DNA from: VGCC01 sp044375955
GTDB taxonomy: Bacteria > Actinomycetota > Actinomycetes > S36-B12
DNA: 25,596 nt
NCBI GenBank assembly: GCA_044375955.1
Contig: JBILLS010000031.1
Span: forward strand, 1-25,596
Direction of reading: 5' to 3'
The notes below the pieces were generated by a model. The model worked only from the letters and a program-made list of their open reading frames with translations. It did no database searches and was not told the origin of the DNA. Shown piece by piece: positions 14,453 through 21,555 of the stretch. Position 1 is the first letter of the stretch, and each line of letters starts with the position of its first letter. Both the position numbers and the translations under genes were made by a program.

Positions 14453-15355
14453 TTAGGCGGAGAGTGCGTCGGCGCCGCCGACGATCTCGCTGATTTCCTG
14501 GGTGATCTCGGCCTGCCGGGCCTGGTTGGCCTGGCGGGTCAGGGTACGGATGAGTTCCTCGGCGTTATCGGTCGCGGACTTCATGGCCCGGCGCCGGGCG
14601 GCGTGCTCGGACGCGGCGGACATCAGGAGTGCCAACCAGACGGTCTGGTTGATGTACTGCGGGAGGAGGGCATCCAGGACGGCCTCCGGCCCAGGCTCGA
14701 ACTCATAGAGCGGGAACGGCATCCCCCGCTCACTTGTATCCACGACCTCGTCCACGACCTCGAGCGGGAGGATCCGGCGCACGCGCACTTCCTGGGACCC
14801 CATATTGAGGAAGTGCGTGTAGACGACGTGGATCTCGTCGGCACCCCCCTCGGACGTGGATTGGAGGAATCGCTCGAGCAGCGCCTCACCGATCGCCTGA
14901 GCATTCGGGTAGGTCGGTTGATCGGTGAATCCCGTGTACTGGCCACCCATCGGGCGGTCGCGGAAGCGGTAGTACGAGACCCCCTTGCGCCCCACGACGT
15001 AGGGAACGACCTCCATGCCCTTCTCGTTCAGGTTCCGGGTGAGGGCCTCGGCCTCCTTGATTGCATTGGAGGAGTACGCGCCCGCGAGGCCACGATCAGC
15101 GGTGATGACGAGCACGGCAGCACGGACTTGACTCTCCGCGCGCGCGGTGAGCGGGTGCTTGGACACATCCGAGGCGTGCGAGGCCGCAGCCGAGATCGCC
15201 TGTGTGAACTGGATGAGGTACGGGGTCGACGCGGCAAGACGCGCCTGGGCGCGCACGATCCGAGACGATGCAATCAACTCCATCGCCTTCGTGATCTTCT
15301 TGGTCGCCTGTACCGACTTGATGCGTCGTCGGTAGACCCGCAGTTGTGCACCCAT
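14453..15355 (-). CDS. atpG: ATP synthase gamma subunit
   Basis: 300-aa central shaft subunit. The N-terminal coiled-coil helix (AQLRVYRRRIKSVQATKKITKAMELIASS) and C-terminal helix (TRQANQARQAEITQEISEIVGGADAL) form the rotor axle; the Rossmann-like middle includes VITADRGLAGAYSSN. The ATG at 15355 lies 3 bases after the atpA stop with only a weak GGGG ribosome site, so translational coupling to atpA is likely. I did not see an obvious mycobacterial-style gamma loop insertion, but this needs an alignment. Confidence 0.97.
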   Translation of the reverse strand: MGAQLRVYRRRIKSVQATKKITKAMELIASSRIVRAQARLAASTPYLIQFTQAISAAASHASDVSKHPLTARAESQVRAAVLVITADRGLAGAYSSNAIKEAEALTRNLNEKGMEVVPYVVGRKGVSYYRFRDRPMGGQYTGFTDQPTYPNAQAIGEALLERFLQSTSEGGADEIHVVYTHFLNMGSQEVRVRRILPLEVVDEVVDTSERGMPFPLYEFEPGPEAVLDALLPQYINQTVWLALLMSAASEHAARRRAMKSATDNAEELIRTLTRQANQARQAEITQEISEIVGGADALSA

Positions 15356-15358
15356 GGA

Positions 15359-16993
15359 CTAGCCCCGCACCGCCCGCTTGATCTGAGTCGGGTCGATCTC
15401 CTCGTCAGCGAGCGCCTCGACAGGCTCATCGTTGATGAGAAGTTGGCCCGAGCTGGTAGTGAACTGCTTCTTGAACGCGGCGATGGACGAGTCGAGGACC
15501 GACACGGTGTCGTCGGACAGCTCCGTGGTGGTCCGGATTGCCTCGAACACCTGCGGGGCCGAGCGATCCAGGTACTCCAGGAATTCCGCGTCGAAACGAC
15601 GAATGTCCTCGACCGGCACGTCATCGAGCTTGCCCGTGGTTCCCGACCAGACGGAGACCACCTCACGCTCCATCGGCTGCGGCTTGTACTGGGGTTGCTT
15701 GAGCAACTCGACCAACCGCGCACCACGCTCGAGCTGCGCCTTGGACGCGGCGTCGAGGTCGGAACCGAACGCGGCGAAGGCCTCGAGCTCGCGGTATTGC
15801 GCCAGGTTGAGTCGCAGACTGCCGGCAACCTTGCGCATCGCCTTGGGCTGCGCGGAGCCACCGACGCGGGATACGGAGATACCCACGTTGATGGCGGGGC
15901 GGACACCCGAGTTGAACAGATCCGACTCGAGGAAGCACTGGCCGTCGGTGATGGAGATGACGTTTGTCGGGATGAAGGCCGAGACGTCATTGGCCTTCGT
16001 CTCGATGATCGGGAGGCCGGTCATCGAACCCGCGCCCATCTCGTCGGAGAGCTTCGCGCAGCGCTCGAGGAGGCGGCTGTGCAAGTAGAAGACGTCCCCG
16101 GGATACGCCTCGCGACCTGGCGGACGGCGCAGCAACAGCGACACCGCGCGGTAGGCCTCCGCCTGCTTCGACAGGTCATCGAACACGATCAAGACGTGCT
16201 TGCCGTTGTACATCCAGTGCTGGCCGATGGCCGAGCCGGTGTAGGGGGCGAGGTACTTGAAGCCCGCGGGATCGGATGCCGGCGCCGCCACGATGGTCGT
16301 GTACTCCATCGCTCCGTACTCCTCGAGCGCGCCCTTGACCGACGCGATCGTCGAGCCCTTCTGACCGATCGCAACGTAGATGCAGCGGACCTGCTTCTTG
16401 GGATCCCCCGACTTCCAGTTCTCACGCTGGTTGAGGATGGTGTCCAGGCATACGGCGGTCTTGCCGGTCTGCCGGTCACCGATAATGAGCTGGCGCTGAC
16501 CACGGCCGATGGCGGTCATGGCGTCGATGGCCTTGATGCCCGTTTGCAGCGGCTCCTTCACCGGCTGACGCTGGACGACAGTCGGTGCCTGGACTTCCAG
16601 TGCACGACGGGTCTCGGCGGCGATGGGACCTAGGCCGTCGATGGGGTTACCCAGGGGATCGACGACGCGACCGAGGAAAGCGTCACCCACGGGGACGGAC
16701 AGGACCTCGCCGGTCCGCCGCACGGGCTGACCCTCTTCGATGTGGGAGCCGTCACCGAGCAGCACAACGCCGATCTCGCGCACGTCGAGGTTCAGCGCGA
16801 CGCCGAGCAGCCCACCGTCGAACTCGAGGAGTTCGTTGGTCATTGCCGAATGCAGACCCTCGACGCGGGCGATGCCGTCGCCGATCTCCGTCACACGGCC
16901 GACTTCTTCACGGGCGGTTGCCGGCGAATACGCCGCGACGTTCCGCTCGATCGCATCCCGGATCTCCTCCGGCCGGATCGTCAGCTCCGTCAT
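15359..16993 (-). CDS. atpA: ATP synthase alpha subunit
   Basis: 544-aa non-catalytic nucleotide-binding F1 subunit. N-terminal ELTIRPEEIRDAIERNV docks the delta subunit. Walker A is GDRQTGKT (about 172-179), followed by AIGQKGSTIASV, the signature PAINVGISVSRVGGSAQ, and a long C-terminal tail (LADEEIDPTQIKRAVRG). The ATG at 16993 (MTELTIRPEE) has AGGA about 8 bases upstream and matches family N-termini; the frame extends to 17029 without similarity. 45 bases separate it from atpH. Confidence 0.97.
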   Translation of the reverse strand: MTELTIRPEEIRDAIERNVAAYSPATAREEVGRVTEIGDGIARVEGLHSAMTNELLEFDGGLLGVALNLDVREIGVVLLGDGSHIEEGQPVRRTGEVLSVPVGDAFLGRVVDPLGNPIDGLGPIAAETRRALEVQAPTVVQRQPVKEPLQTGIKAIDAMTAIGRGQRQLIIGDRQTGKTAVCLDTILNQRENWKSGDPKKQVRCIYVAIGQKGSTIASVKGALEEYGAMEYTTIVAAPASDPAGFKYLAPYTGSAIGQHWMYNGKHVLIVFDDLSKQAEAYRAVSLLLRRPPGREAYPGDVFYLHSRLLERCAKLSDEMGAGSMTGLPIIETKANDVSAFIPTNVISITDGQCFLESDLFNSGVRPAINVGISVSRVGGSAQPKAMRKVAGSLRLNLAQYRELEAFAAFGSDLDAASKAQLERGARLVELLKQPQYKPQPMEREVVSVWSGTTGKLDDVPVEDIRRFDAEFLEYLDRSAPQVFEAIRTTTELSDDTVSVLDSSIAAFKKQFTTSSGQLLINDEPVEALADEEIDPTQIKRAVRG

Positions 16994-17038
16994 GGTGTCC
17001 TGCTTCCTGTTCTGGGCCCGGGTGGGCACTGGTGGGTT

Positions 17039-17848
17039 CTATCCGAGCACGGCGCGTCGCGCCTGCTCCACGCGTGTTGCGATCGTTCCGTCGATGACCT
17101 CGTCACCCAGGGTGACATGGACGCCGCCCAGGACTTCGGGGTCGACCGCGACGTTCAGGCGCACCGTGCGCCCCTTGAGCGCGCTCAGCGCAGCAGCCAG
17201 CCGCCGCGACTGCTCCGGGTCCAGCGGACGCGCCACCCGCACCTGGGCCACCACGCGCTCGCGCTGTGCTGCCGCGAGGTCGCAGAGCTGGTCGAGGACG
17301 CTGTCGATGCGACGGCCGTGCAGATGGCCGACGGCGTACTTCACCACGGTCACCGTGGCAAGCGTCGCGCGCCCGCCCAGCAGATCGGTGACCACGCTCG
17401 CCTTGACCGCGGCGCTCTGGGCCGGATCCGTCAGGGTCATCTGAAGTTCCGGGGATCCTTGGACGGCTCGACCGAAACGGAAGATCTCCTCCTCGGTGGC
17501 GTCGAGGCTGCCGTCGTCCTGGGCGACCGTGAACACCGCCTGGTCCGCCAACTGCTCGAGTGCGAGGACGAGGTCGTCGTCCTCGGACCAGCGCTGGCCG
17601 ACCGCGAACACCACAACCGCCAGGGAGGTCGGTGAGATCTTGCCGCCGAGGAGTTGCTCCACGAGTCCTCGGCGAGCTGATTCCAGTTGCCCGGAGTCGG
17701 CGAGGGTGGACCGCAGTTGACCCTGCTGATCCAAGAGGGACGCGACAGCGAAGAGGTCTTCGCCCACGGACGCGAAGTCCGCAGCACCCCGCCGTGCGTC
17801 GAGGTCTTCGACGCACGCGGCGAGGGAGTCGCGACTGGCTCCGATCAT
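17039..17848 (-). CDS. atpH: ATP synthase delta subunit (long actinobacterial form)
   Basis: 269-aa peripheral-stalk subunit linking F1 alpha to the b dimer. It is about 90 residues longer than the E. coli subunit, with an N-terminal extension (about 1-90) usual in actinobacteria. The C-terminal OSCP-like part has VDPEVLGGVHVTLGDEVIDGTIATRVEQARRA. The ATG at 17848 overlaps the atpF stop in ATGA, so it is translationally coupled. Unlike mycobacteria, which as I recall fuse a b-like segment to delta, b and delta are separate here. Confidence 0.95.
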   Translation of the reverse strand: MIGASRDSLAACVEDLDARRGAADFASVGEDLFAVASLLDQQGQLRSTLADSGQLESARRGLVEQLLGGKISPTSLAVVVFAVGQRWSEDDDLVLALEQLADQAVFTVAQDDGSLDATEEEIFRFGRAVQGSPELQMTLTDPAQSAAVKASVVTDLLGGRATLATVTVVKYAVGHLHGRRIDSVLDQLCDLAAAQRERVVAQVRVARPLDPEQSRRLAAALSALKGRTVRLNVAVDPEVLGGVHVTLGDEVIDGTIATRVEQARRAVLG

Positions 17849-18393
17849 GAACGGGCAACCTGCCGTTCGAGGTCGTCTAGGAATGCATCGACGGTGGCCC
17901 GGACGCGAGCATCATCGGTGAGCGCCTCGCCCACGACTTTGCCGGCGAGGGTCACCGAGATCTCCCCGATCTGGCGAGTGAGCGTCGACATCGCCTGGGC
18001 GCGATCGGCGGCGAGGGCCGCTTCGGCCGCCGCGCTCACGGCCGCCGCAGCCTGACGTGCCTCGTTGCGGGCTTCGTCGATGATCGCCGTCCGATCAGCC
18101 TGCGCCTGGGTGCGGATGCCCGCGGCCTCTTCGCGCGCCTGCGCGAGCTGCGACCGGTACTCCTCCAGGAGTCTCTGAGCCTCCTCCTCCGCTGCCTGCG
18201 ACCGCTGGATGCCACCCTCGATGATGTTGGCCCGCTCCTCGAGTGTGGCCTTGATCTTCGGGAGTGCGAACTTCGACAGCGTGCCGAAGACGATCAGGAA
18301 CGCGATGATGCCGATGATGAACTCATCGATCGGCACGTCGAGCACCCGGGGCATCTCCTCGCCCGCGGCCTGAACTGCGGCAAGAACGTTCAT
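17845..18393 (-). CDS. atpF: ATP synthase b subunit
   Basis: 182-aa peripheral-stalk subunit. One N-terminal membrane helix (about residues 24-44, EFIIGIIAFLIVFGTLSKFAL), then a long charged heptad-like helix rich in Ala, Glu, Gln and Arg from about 48 to 150 that forms the right-handed coiled coil, and a C-terminal delta-binding region. Start at ATG 18393 with AGAGGTAG in the 33-base gap after atpE. No second b-prime gene, so a b2 homodimer is expected. Confidence 0.96.
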   Translation of the reverse strand: MNVLAAVQAAGEEMPRVLDVPIDEFIIGIIAFLIVFGTLSKFALPKIKATLEERANIIEGGIQRSQAAEEEAQRLLEEYRSQLAQAREEAAGIRTQAQADRTAIIDEARNEARQAAAAVSAAAEAALAADRAQAMSTLTRQIGEISVTLAGKVVGEALTDDARVRATVDAFLDDLERQVARS

Positions 18394-18426
18394 GACGTCA
18401 CTACCTCTTCTGCTGTGCGGTTGCTA

Positions 18427-18654
18427 TCAGGTGCCGAATACGAAGGGGACCACGAAGCCGATGAGCGCGAGTGCCTCGGCGAGGGCGAAGCCCAGCAGCA
18501 TGTTCTGCCGGATGACGCCGTACGCCTCGGGCTGGCGTGCGATGGCCTGCACACCTTGACCGAAGATGATGCCGATACCGATGCCGGGGCCGATGGCTGC
18601 GAGGCCGTAGCCGATCGAGCCGATGGAGCCGGTGACTTCCGCGAGGAGCGACAT
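18427..18654 (-). CDS. atpE: ATP synthase c subunit (proteolipid)
   Basis: 75-aa two-helix hairpin that forms the rotor ring. Gly-rich first helix (AAIGPGIGIGIIFGQG), polar loop ARQPEA (Arg40-Gln-Pro) and second helix with the proton-binding Glu60 in GFALAEALALIGF. The set of residues looks proton-type, not sodium-type, judging by the neighbours of Glu60. Start at ATG 18654 with AAAGGA at 18661-18666 and a 6-base spacer. A 7-bp hairpin just upstream (18677-18695) separates it from atpB. Confidence 0.97.
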   Translation of the reverse strand: MSLLAEVTGSIGSIGYGLAAIGPGIGIGIIFGQGVQAIARQPEAYGVIRQNMLLGFALAEALALIGFVVPFVFGT

Positions 18655-18660
18655 GTCGTT

Positions 18661-18666
18661 TCCTTT
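18661..18666 (-). promoter_or_regulatory. Ribosome-binding site of atpE
   Basis: AAAGGA on the minus strand with 6 bases to the ATG at 18654. A good site, consistent with the high translation that the c subunit needs. Confidence 0.6.
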
Positions 18667-18676
18667 GCTTTCCTGG

Positions 18677-18695
18677 CCGACGGCGTTTCCGTCGG
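18677..18695 (-). promoter_or_regulatory. Hairpin in the atpB-atpE gap
   Basis: Perfect 7-bp inverted repeat CCGACGG/CCGTCGG with a 5-base loop, in the 79-base gap 18655-18733, about 10 bases ahead of the atpE ribosome site. No U-run follows, so it is not an intrinsic terminator. It could stabilise the atpE-proximal mRNA or limit read-through coupling; the function is inferred. Confidence 0.5.
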
Positions 18696-18733
18696 TCTGG
18701 GTTGATGTCTATTCAGTTGTGTGACGTGGTCGA

Positions 18734-19555
18734 TCAGTGCTCCGCGTGCAGCGCACTCCCAATGTAGACGGCGGCGAGCAACGTGAAGATGTAGGCCTGG
18801 AGCGCCTGGATGAACGCCTCGAAGCCGGTCAACGCAACCGCGAGACCGAAGGAAGCGACCGAGCCAAGGATGCCGATGACGCTGGCGCTGATCAGGTAGA
18901 AGGCGGCGATGCTGAAGGTCGCGAGGAGCAGATGACCTGCGAACATGTTGGCGAAGAGACGCACGGCATGCGTGAACGGGCGCACGAAGATGTTCGAGAT
19001 GAACTCGATGGGCGCCAACAGGATGTACATCGCCTTCGGCACGCCGGGCGGGAACATCATGTTCTTGAAGAAGCCGAAGAAACCCTGCTTGTAGATGCCC
19101 AGGGGCACCCAGACCAGATAGACGATCACCGCGAAGGCCACGGGGATCGCGAAGATGGACGTCACGGGCAGTTGCGCGCCCGGGACGATCCCGAAGAAGT
19201 TCAGGATCCAGACCAGGAAGAAGAAGCTGAACAGGAAGGGGACGAACTTCTCCCCGCCGTGACCGATGGTCTCCTTGGCGATGCCATCGCGGATGAAGAG
19301 GTAGCCCAACTCTCCGACATTCTGGGCACCACGGGGAACCAGCTTGGGCCGACGGAACGCGTACATGAAGAAGCCCACGATGATGACAACGCCCAGGAAG
19401 AGCAGGATGTGCACCTTCGAGATGCCGAACTCCAGCTGCAGGAGGTTGAAGGTGAAGATGTCCTGGAAGACGAAGATCTCGGCTCCCGGAGCGGGGAAAC
19501 CACAGCCGGACAGGAGATGACAGTCCAGGCCACCGGCGGCGAGCACAGCGCTCAC
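18734..19555 (-). CDS. atpB: ATP synthase a subunit
   Basis: 273-aa Fo stator subunit forming the proton half-channels. Several hydrophobic segments are clear (for example HILLFLGVVIIVGFFMYAF, FLFSFFFLVWILNFFGI, FAVIVYLVWVPLGIY). The essential stator Arg lies in THAVRLFANMFAGH, and the C-terminal helices include FEAFIQALQAYIFTLLAAVYI. Starts at a GTG at 19555 that overlaps the preceding stop as GTGA, so translation is coupled to the atpZ-like gene. Confidence 0.96.
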   Translation of the reverse strand: MSAVLAAGGLDCHLLSGCGFPAPGAEIFVFQDIFTFNLLQLEFGISKVHILLFLGVVIIVGFFMYAFRRPKLVPRGAQNVGELGYLFIRDGIAKETIGHGGEKFVPFLFSFFFLVWILNFFGIVPGAQLPVTSIFAIPVAFAVIVYLVWVPLGIYKQGFFGFFKNMMFPPGVPKAMYILLAPIEFISNIFVRPFTHAVRLFANMFAGHLLLATFSIAAFYLISASVIGILGSVASFGLAVALTGFEAFIQALQAYIFTLLAAVYIGSALHAEH

Positions 19556-19860
19556 GCGTCCCCTCCATCCTTGCGTGCGGTCTTCGCCAGTCGACCTTCA
19601 CGAGCAAGGCTCGTGAAGATCAGGTAGTACGACAATCCGAGCCCGACGAGGGCTCCGATCGCCATGAGCAGTGCCCGATGGCCAAGCCACAGGGACAGCA
19701 ACCACCCCAGGCCGGTGTACAGGACGAGCCCGGCGATGAGTCGACTACTGATGGTCCAGGCGGCGTTGTCCATCAGGCGCTGGTTGTCTCTGATGGTGGG
19801 AAGTGCCGACTGCGACCGCTGCTGCGCGCGGGAACCGTACCACCCTGTGCTCGTCCCCAT
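19552..19860 (-). CDS. atpZ: AtpZ-like small membrane protein of the ATP synthase operon
   Basis: 102 aa with two hydrophobic segments, about 43-62 (IAGLVLYTGLGWLLSLWLGH) and about 65-85 (LLMAIGALVGLGLSYYLIF), separated by a short charged turn. Size, topology and position match the AtpZ/'ATPase gene 1' group, proposed to help magnesium uptake or Fo assembly together with AtpI. Residues 1-40 are soluble. The ATG at 19860 overlaps the stop of the 137-aa gene by one base (TGATG), and its own stop overlaps the atpB GTG. The symbol is by family resemblance, not by strict signature. Confidence 0.72.
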   Translation of the reverse strand: MGTSTGWYGSRAQQRSQSALPTIRDNQRLMDNAAWTISSRLIAGLVLYTGLGWLLSLWLGHRALLMAIGALVGLGLSYYLIFTSLAREGRLAKTARKDGGDA

Positions 19861-20273
19861 CAGCGATCCCCCGCAGGTTCCACGTAGAGGACCTTGGTGC
19901 GCGCGAACACCCACACCTCGGCGCCGGTCCAGGCGAGTGTCCCCGCGACGATGGTCGCAGCGAACACCTTCGTGTCGAAGAGGGTGGTGCCGGAGAACAG
20001 GATGATCAGGACGAGGAGGACGCCCACCTTCACGAGGTAGATCATCAAGGCCACCGTGAGTGCCATCTGCGGGTTGCTCTTCAGGACGGCCCCCAGAGTG
20101 AACTGCCCGATGGAGAAGAACACCACCACGATCACCGTGGCGATCACCGCTCCGAGGAGGCCCTTGCCACCGCCTACCAGCATGCCGATGACCGCGGCAA
20201 TCACACCCACCACAACAGTCACACCACCGGCCGTGCGCAGCACGAGCGCGTCGATGCTGCGCGTGGTGCTCAT
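19860..20273 (-). CDS. atpI: AtpI-like membrane protein, first gene of the ATP synthase operon
   Basis: 137 aa with four hydrophobic segments: about 12-34 (TAGGVTVVVGVIAAVIGMLVG), 38-62, 69-93 (ALTVALMIYLVKVGVLLVLII) and 102-124. This is the topology of the ATP synthase I family, which assists c-ring assembly. It leads the atp operon on the minus strand, coupled to the atpZ-like gene. The ATG at 20273 has only a weak GAGA-type ribosome site, with a GAGGG further upstream; another start is possible. Confidence 0.75.
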   Translation of the reverse strand: MSTTRSIDALVLRTAGGVTVVVGVIAAVIGMLVGGGKGLLGAVIATVIVVVFFSIGQFTLGAVLKSNPQMALTVALMIYLVKVGVLLVLIILFSGTTLFDTKVFAATIVAGTLAWTGAEVWVFARTKVLYVEPAGDR

Positions 20274-20310
20274 GGTGCTGATCTCGATCCATCCCTCGGG
20301 GCGTCCTCCG

Positions 20311-20316
20311 ACGCTA
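20311..20316 (-). promoter_or_regulatory. Possible -10 element ahead of atpI
   Basis: TAGCGT on the minus strand would give a leader of about 30 bases before the ATG at 20273. The matching -35 position falls on the palindrome at 20330-20339 and does not resemble TTGACA. Speculative; the atp genes may also be read from upstream genes. Confidence 0.28.
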
Positions 20317-20329
20317 TCGCAGGGTGTGC

Positions 20330-20339
20330 TGTGCGCACA
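20330..20339. promoter_or_regulatory. Perfect 10-bp palindrome in the wecA-atpI gap
   Basis: TGTGCGCACA, self-complementary, at the -35 distance from the TAGCGT element. It is a candidate repressor or activator site for the atp operon. Could be chance in GC-rich DNA. Confidence 0.35.
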
Positions 20340-20346
20340 TCCGAGG

Positions 20347-20356
20347 AGGGGCCCCT
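20347..20356. promoter_or_regulatory. Second perfect 10-bp palindrome in the wecA-atpI gap
   Basis: AGGGGCCCCT, lying 7 bases from the palindrome at 20330-20339 and 16 bases from the wecA stop. It may pair with the first as an operator, or fold as a weak hairpin at the wecA 3' end. Confidence 0.3.
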
Positions 20357-20372
20357 GGAGACGTGGCCTTGC

Positions 20373-21494
20373 TCACCCCGACCGACGACGGGGAAGCTCG
20401 ATGACCTGGCCGGTCGGACTCGATGCGGGCCGGCGCACCACGACCACGAGCAGGACGGTGCCCACGACGAAACCGGCGAGCGCGTAACCGAGCGGGACGA
20501 AGGCCGCGGCCACCGCCGCACCCGCCACCAGCGCGGTCCAGGCATACATGATCAGCACCGCACGACGCTGGGAGTGGCCCATCTCCATCAAGCGGTGGTG
20601 CAGGTGCTGCTTGTCCGGGGCGAACGGATTGCGGCCGGCTCGCGTGCGCCGGACCACGGCGAGCCCCAGGTCGACGAGCGGCACCGCCATCACCGCGATC
20701 GGGAGCAGGATCGGGAGCAGGGTGGGCAGCAGCGCCCCGCCCGCGACGGAGCTCGGGTCGATCTGGCCCGACAACGTGATCGTGCTCGCCGCCAGCAGCA
20801 ACCCCAGCATCATCGATCCGGTGTCGCCCATGAAAATCCGGGCCGGGAAGACGTTGTGCGGGAGGAATCCCACACACATCCCGACCAGGAGCACGCTCAC
20901 CAGAGTGGCGAGGGTGGCACGTTCCAGCCCCTGCTCGACGCTGAGGAGGTAGGCGTACGCGAAGAAGGCTCCCGCCGCGACAGCGACGATCCCTGCGGCG
21001 AGCCCGTCGAGGCCGTCGATGAAGTTGATGGCGTTGATGCTGATGAGCACGATCAGCACGGTGAACAGGACGCTCATGATCGGGTCGAGGACGAATGTGC
21101 CCCCGATGGGCAGCCAGATGATCGCGATGCCTTGGAAGGCCATGAGCCCGGCGGCGAGCACCTGGCCGGCGAGCTTGGTCGGTGCGTCCAGACCCCACTT
21201 GTCGTCGACGATGCCGAGGGCGACGATCACCGCGACACCCGAGAGGAGTGCGAGCGGGGTGGAGCCACCCTCGAACACCGCGCCCATCATCGGCAACTTG
21301 CTGGCAAGGAGGAGGCCCGCGAGGAGACCCGCGAGCATGGCCAGGCCGCCCAACCGCGGGGTGGGTTCGGCGTGGACGTCGCGGTCGCGGACCGGGGCGA
21401 TGAATCCGCCCGCGATCGCGATCCGACGGGCCAGGGGCATGGTCAGGTAGGTCACCGCAGCGGCCGCCAGCAGGCAGAGCAGGTACTCGCGCAC
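20373..21494 (-). CDS. wecA: Undecaprenyl/decaprenyl-phosphate GlcNAc-1-phosphate transferase (WecA/Rfe type)
   Basis: Polytopic (about 11 segments) enzyme of the WecA/MraY/TagO group that moves GlcNAc-1-phosphate from UDP-GlcNAc to polyprenyl phosphate, starting assembly of a cell-envelope glycan. Signatures: PTPRLGGLAM, GIVDDKWGL, the Mg-binding NAINFIDGLDGLAAG, IFMGDTGSM, and HLHHRLMEMGHSQRR. In actinobacteria the product can prime arabinogalactan linkers or teichoic/teichuronic-type polymers; which one cannot be told here. I prefer the GTG at 21494 (373 aa) over the GTG at 21500, because GGGAGG (21500-21505) is then 5 bases upstream and would overlap the earlier GTG. Upstream of the atp operon, as in other actinobacteria. 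Confidence 0.92.
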   Translation of the reverse strand: MREYLLCLLAAAAVTYLTMPLARRIAIAGGFIAPVRDRDVHAEPTPRLGGLAMLAGLLAGLLLASKLPMMGAVFEGGSTPLALLSGVAVIVALGIVDDKWGLDAPTKLAGQVLAAGLMAFQGIAIIWLPIGGTFVLDPIMSVLFTVLIVLISINAINFIDGLDGLAAGIVAVAAGAFFAYAYLLSVEQGLERATLATLVSVLLVGMCVGFLPHNVFPARIFMGDTGSMMLGLLLAASTITLSGQIDPSSVAGGALLPTLLPILLPIAVMAVPLVDLGLAVVRRTRAGRNPFAPDKQHLHHRLMEMGHSQRRAVLIMYAWTALVAGAAVAAAFVPLGYALAGFVVGTVLLVVVVRRPASSPTGQVIELPRRRSG

Positions 21495-21499
21495 GGCCA

Positions 21500-21505
21500 C
21501 CTCCC
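21500..21505 (-). promoter_or_regulatory. Ribosome-binding site deciding the wecA start
   Basis: GGGAGG on the minus strand, 5 bases before the GTG at 21494. The alternative GTG at 21498-21500 overlaps it and is therefore unlikely. Confidence 0.6.
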
Positions 21506-21510
21506 TCGGG

Positions 21511-21528
21511 CTCCCCGAAACCGGGGAG
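21511..21528 (-). terminator. Hairpin between glyA and wecA
   Basis: Stem CTCCCCG/CGGGGAG (7 bp) with a 4-base loop, in the 55-base gap 21501-21555, ending a few bases before the wecA ribosome site. There is no U-run. It may be a weak terminator of glyA, an attenuator, or an mRNA stabiliser; the type assigned here is tentative. Confidence 0.4.
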
Positions 21529-21555
21529 GGTCACGCTCCTGGAGGCTATGGTCCC

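Noticed and set aside
14039..16633. 864-codon open frame on the plus strand opposite atpD, atpG and atpA
   Set aside because: It runs antisense through three certain genes. Its residues are Arg-, Leu-, Asp- and His-rich with no domain. Long antisense frames are expected in GC-rich coding DNA.
18390..19607. 405-codon minus-strand frame across atpB and atpE
   Set aside because: Out-of-frame reading of two certain membrane-subunit genes; Arg-, Pro- and Ser-rich.
19552..20292. A 246-codon frame that seems to fuse a His/Arg-rich head to the AtpZ-like protein
   Set aside because: The first part is an out-of-frame reading of atpI. The real gene starts at 19860, coupled to the atpI stop.
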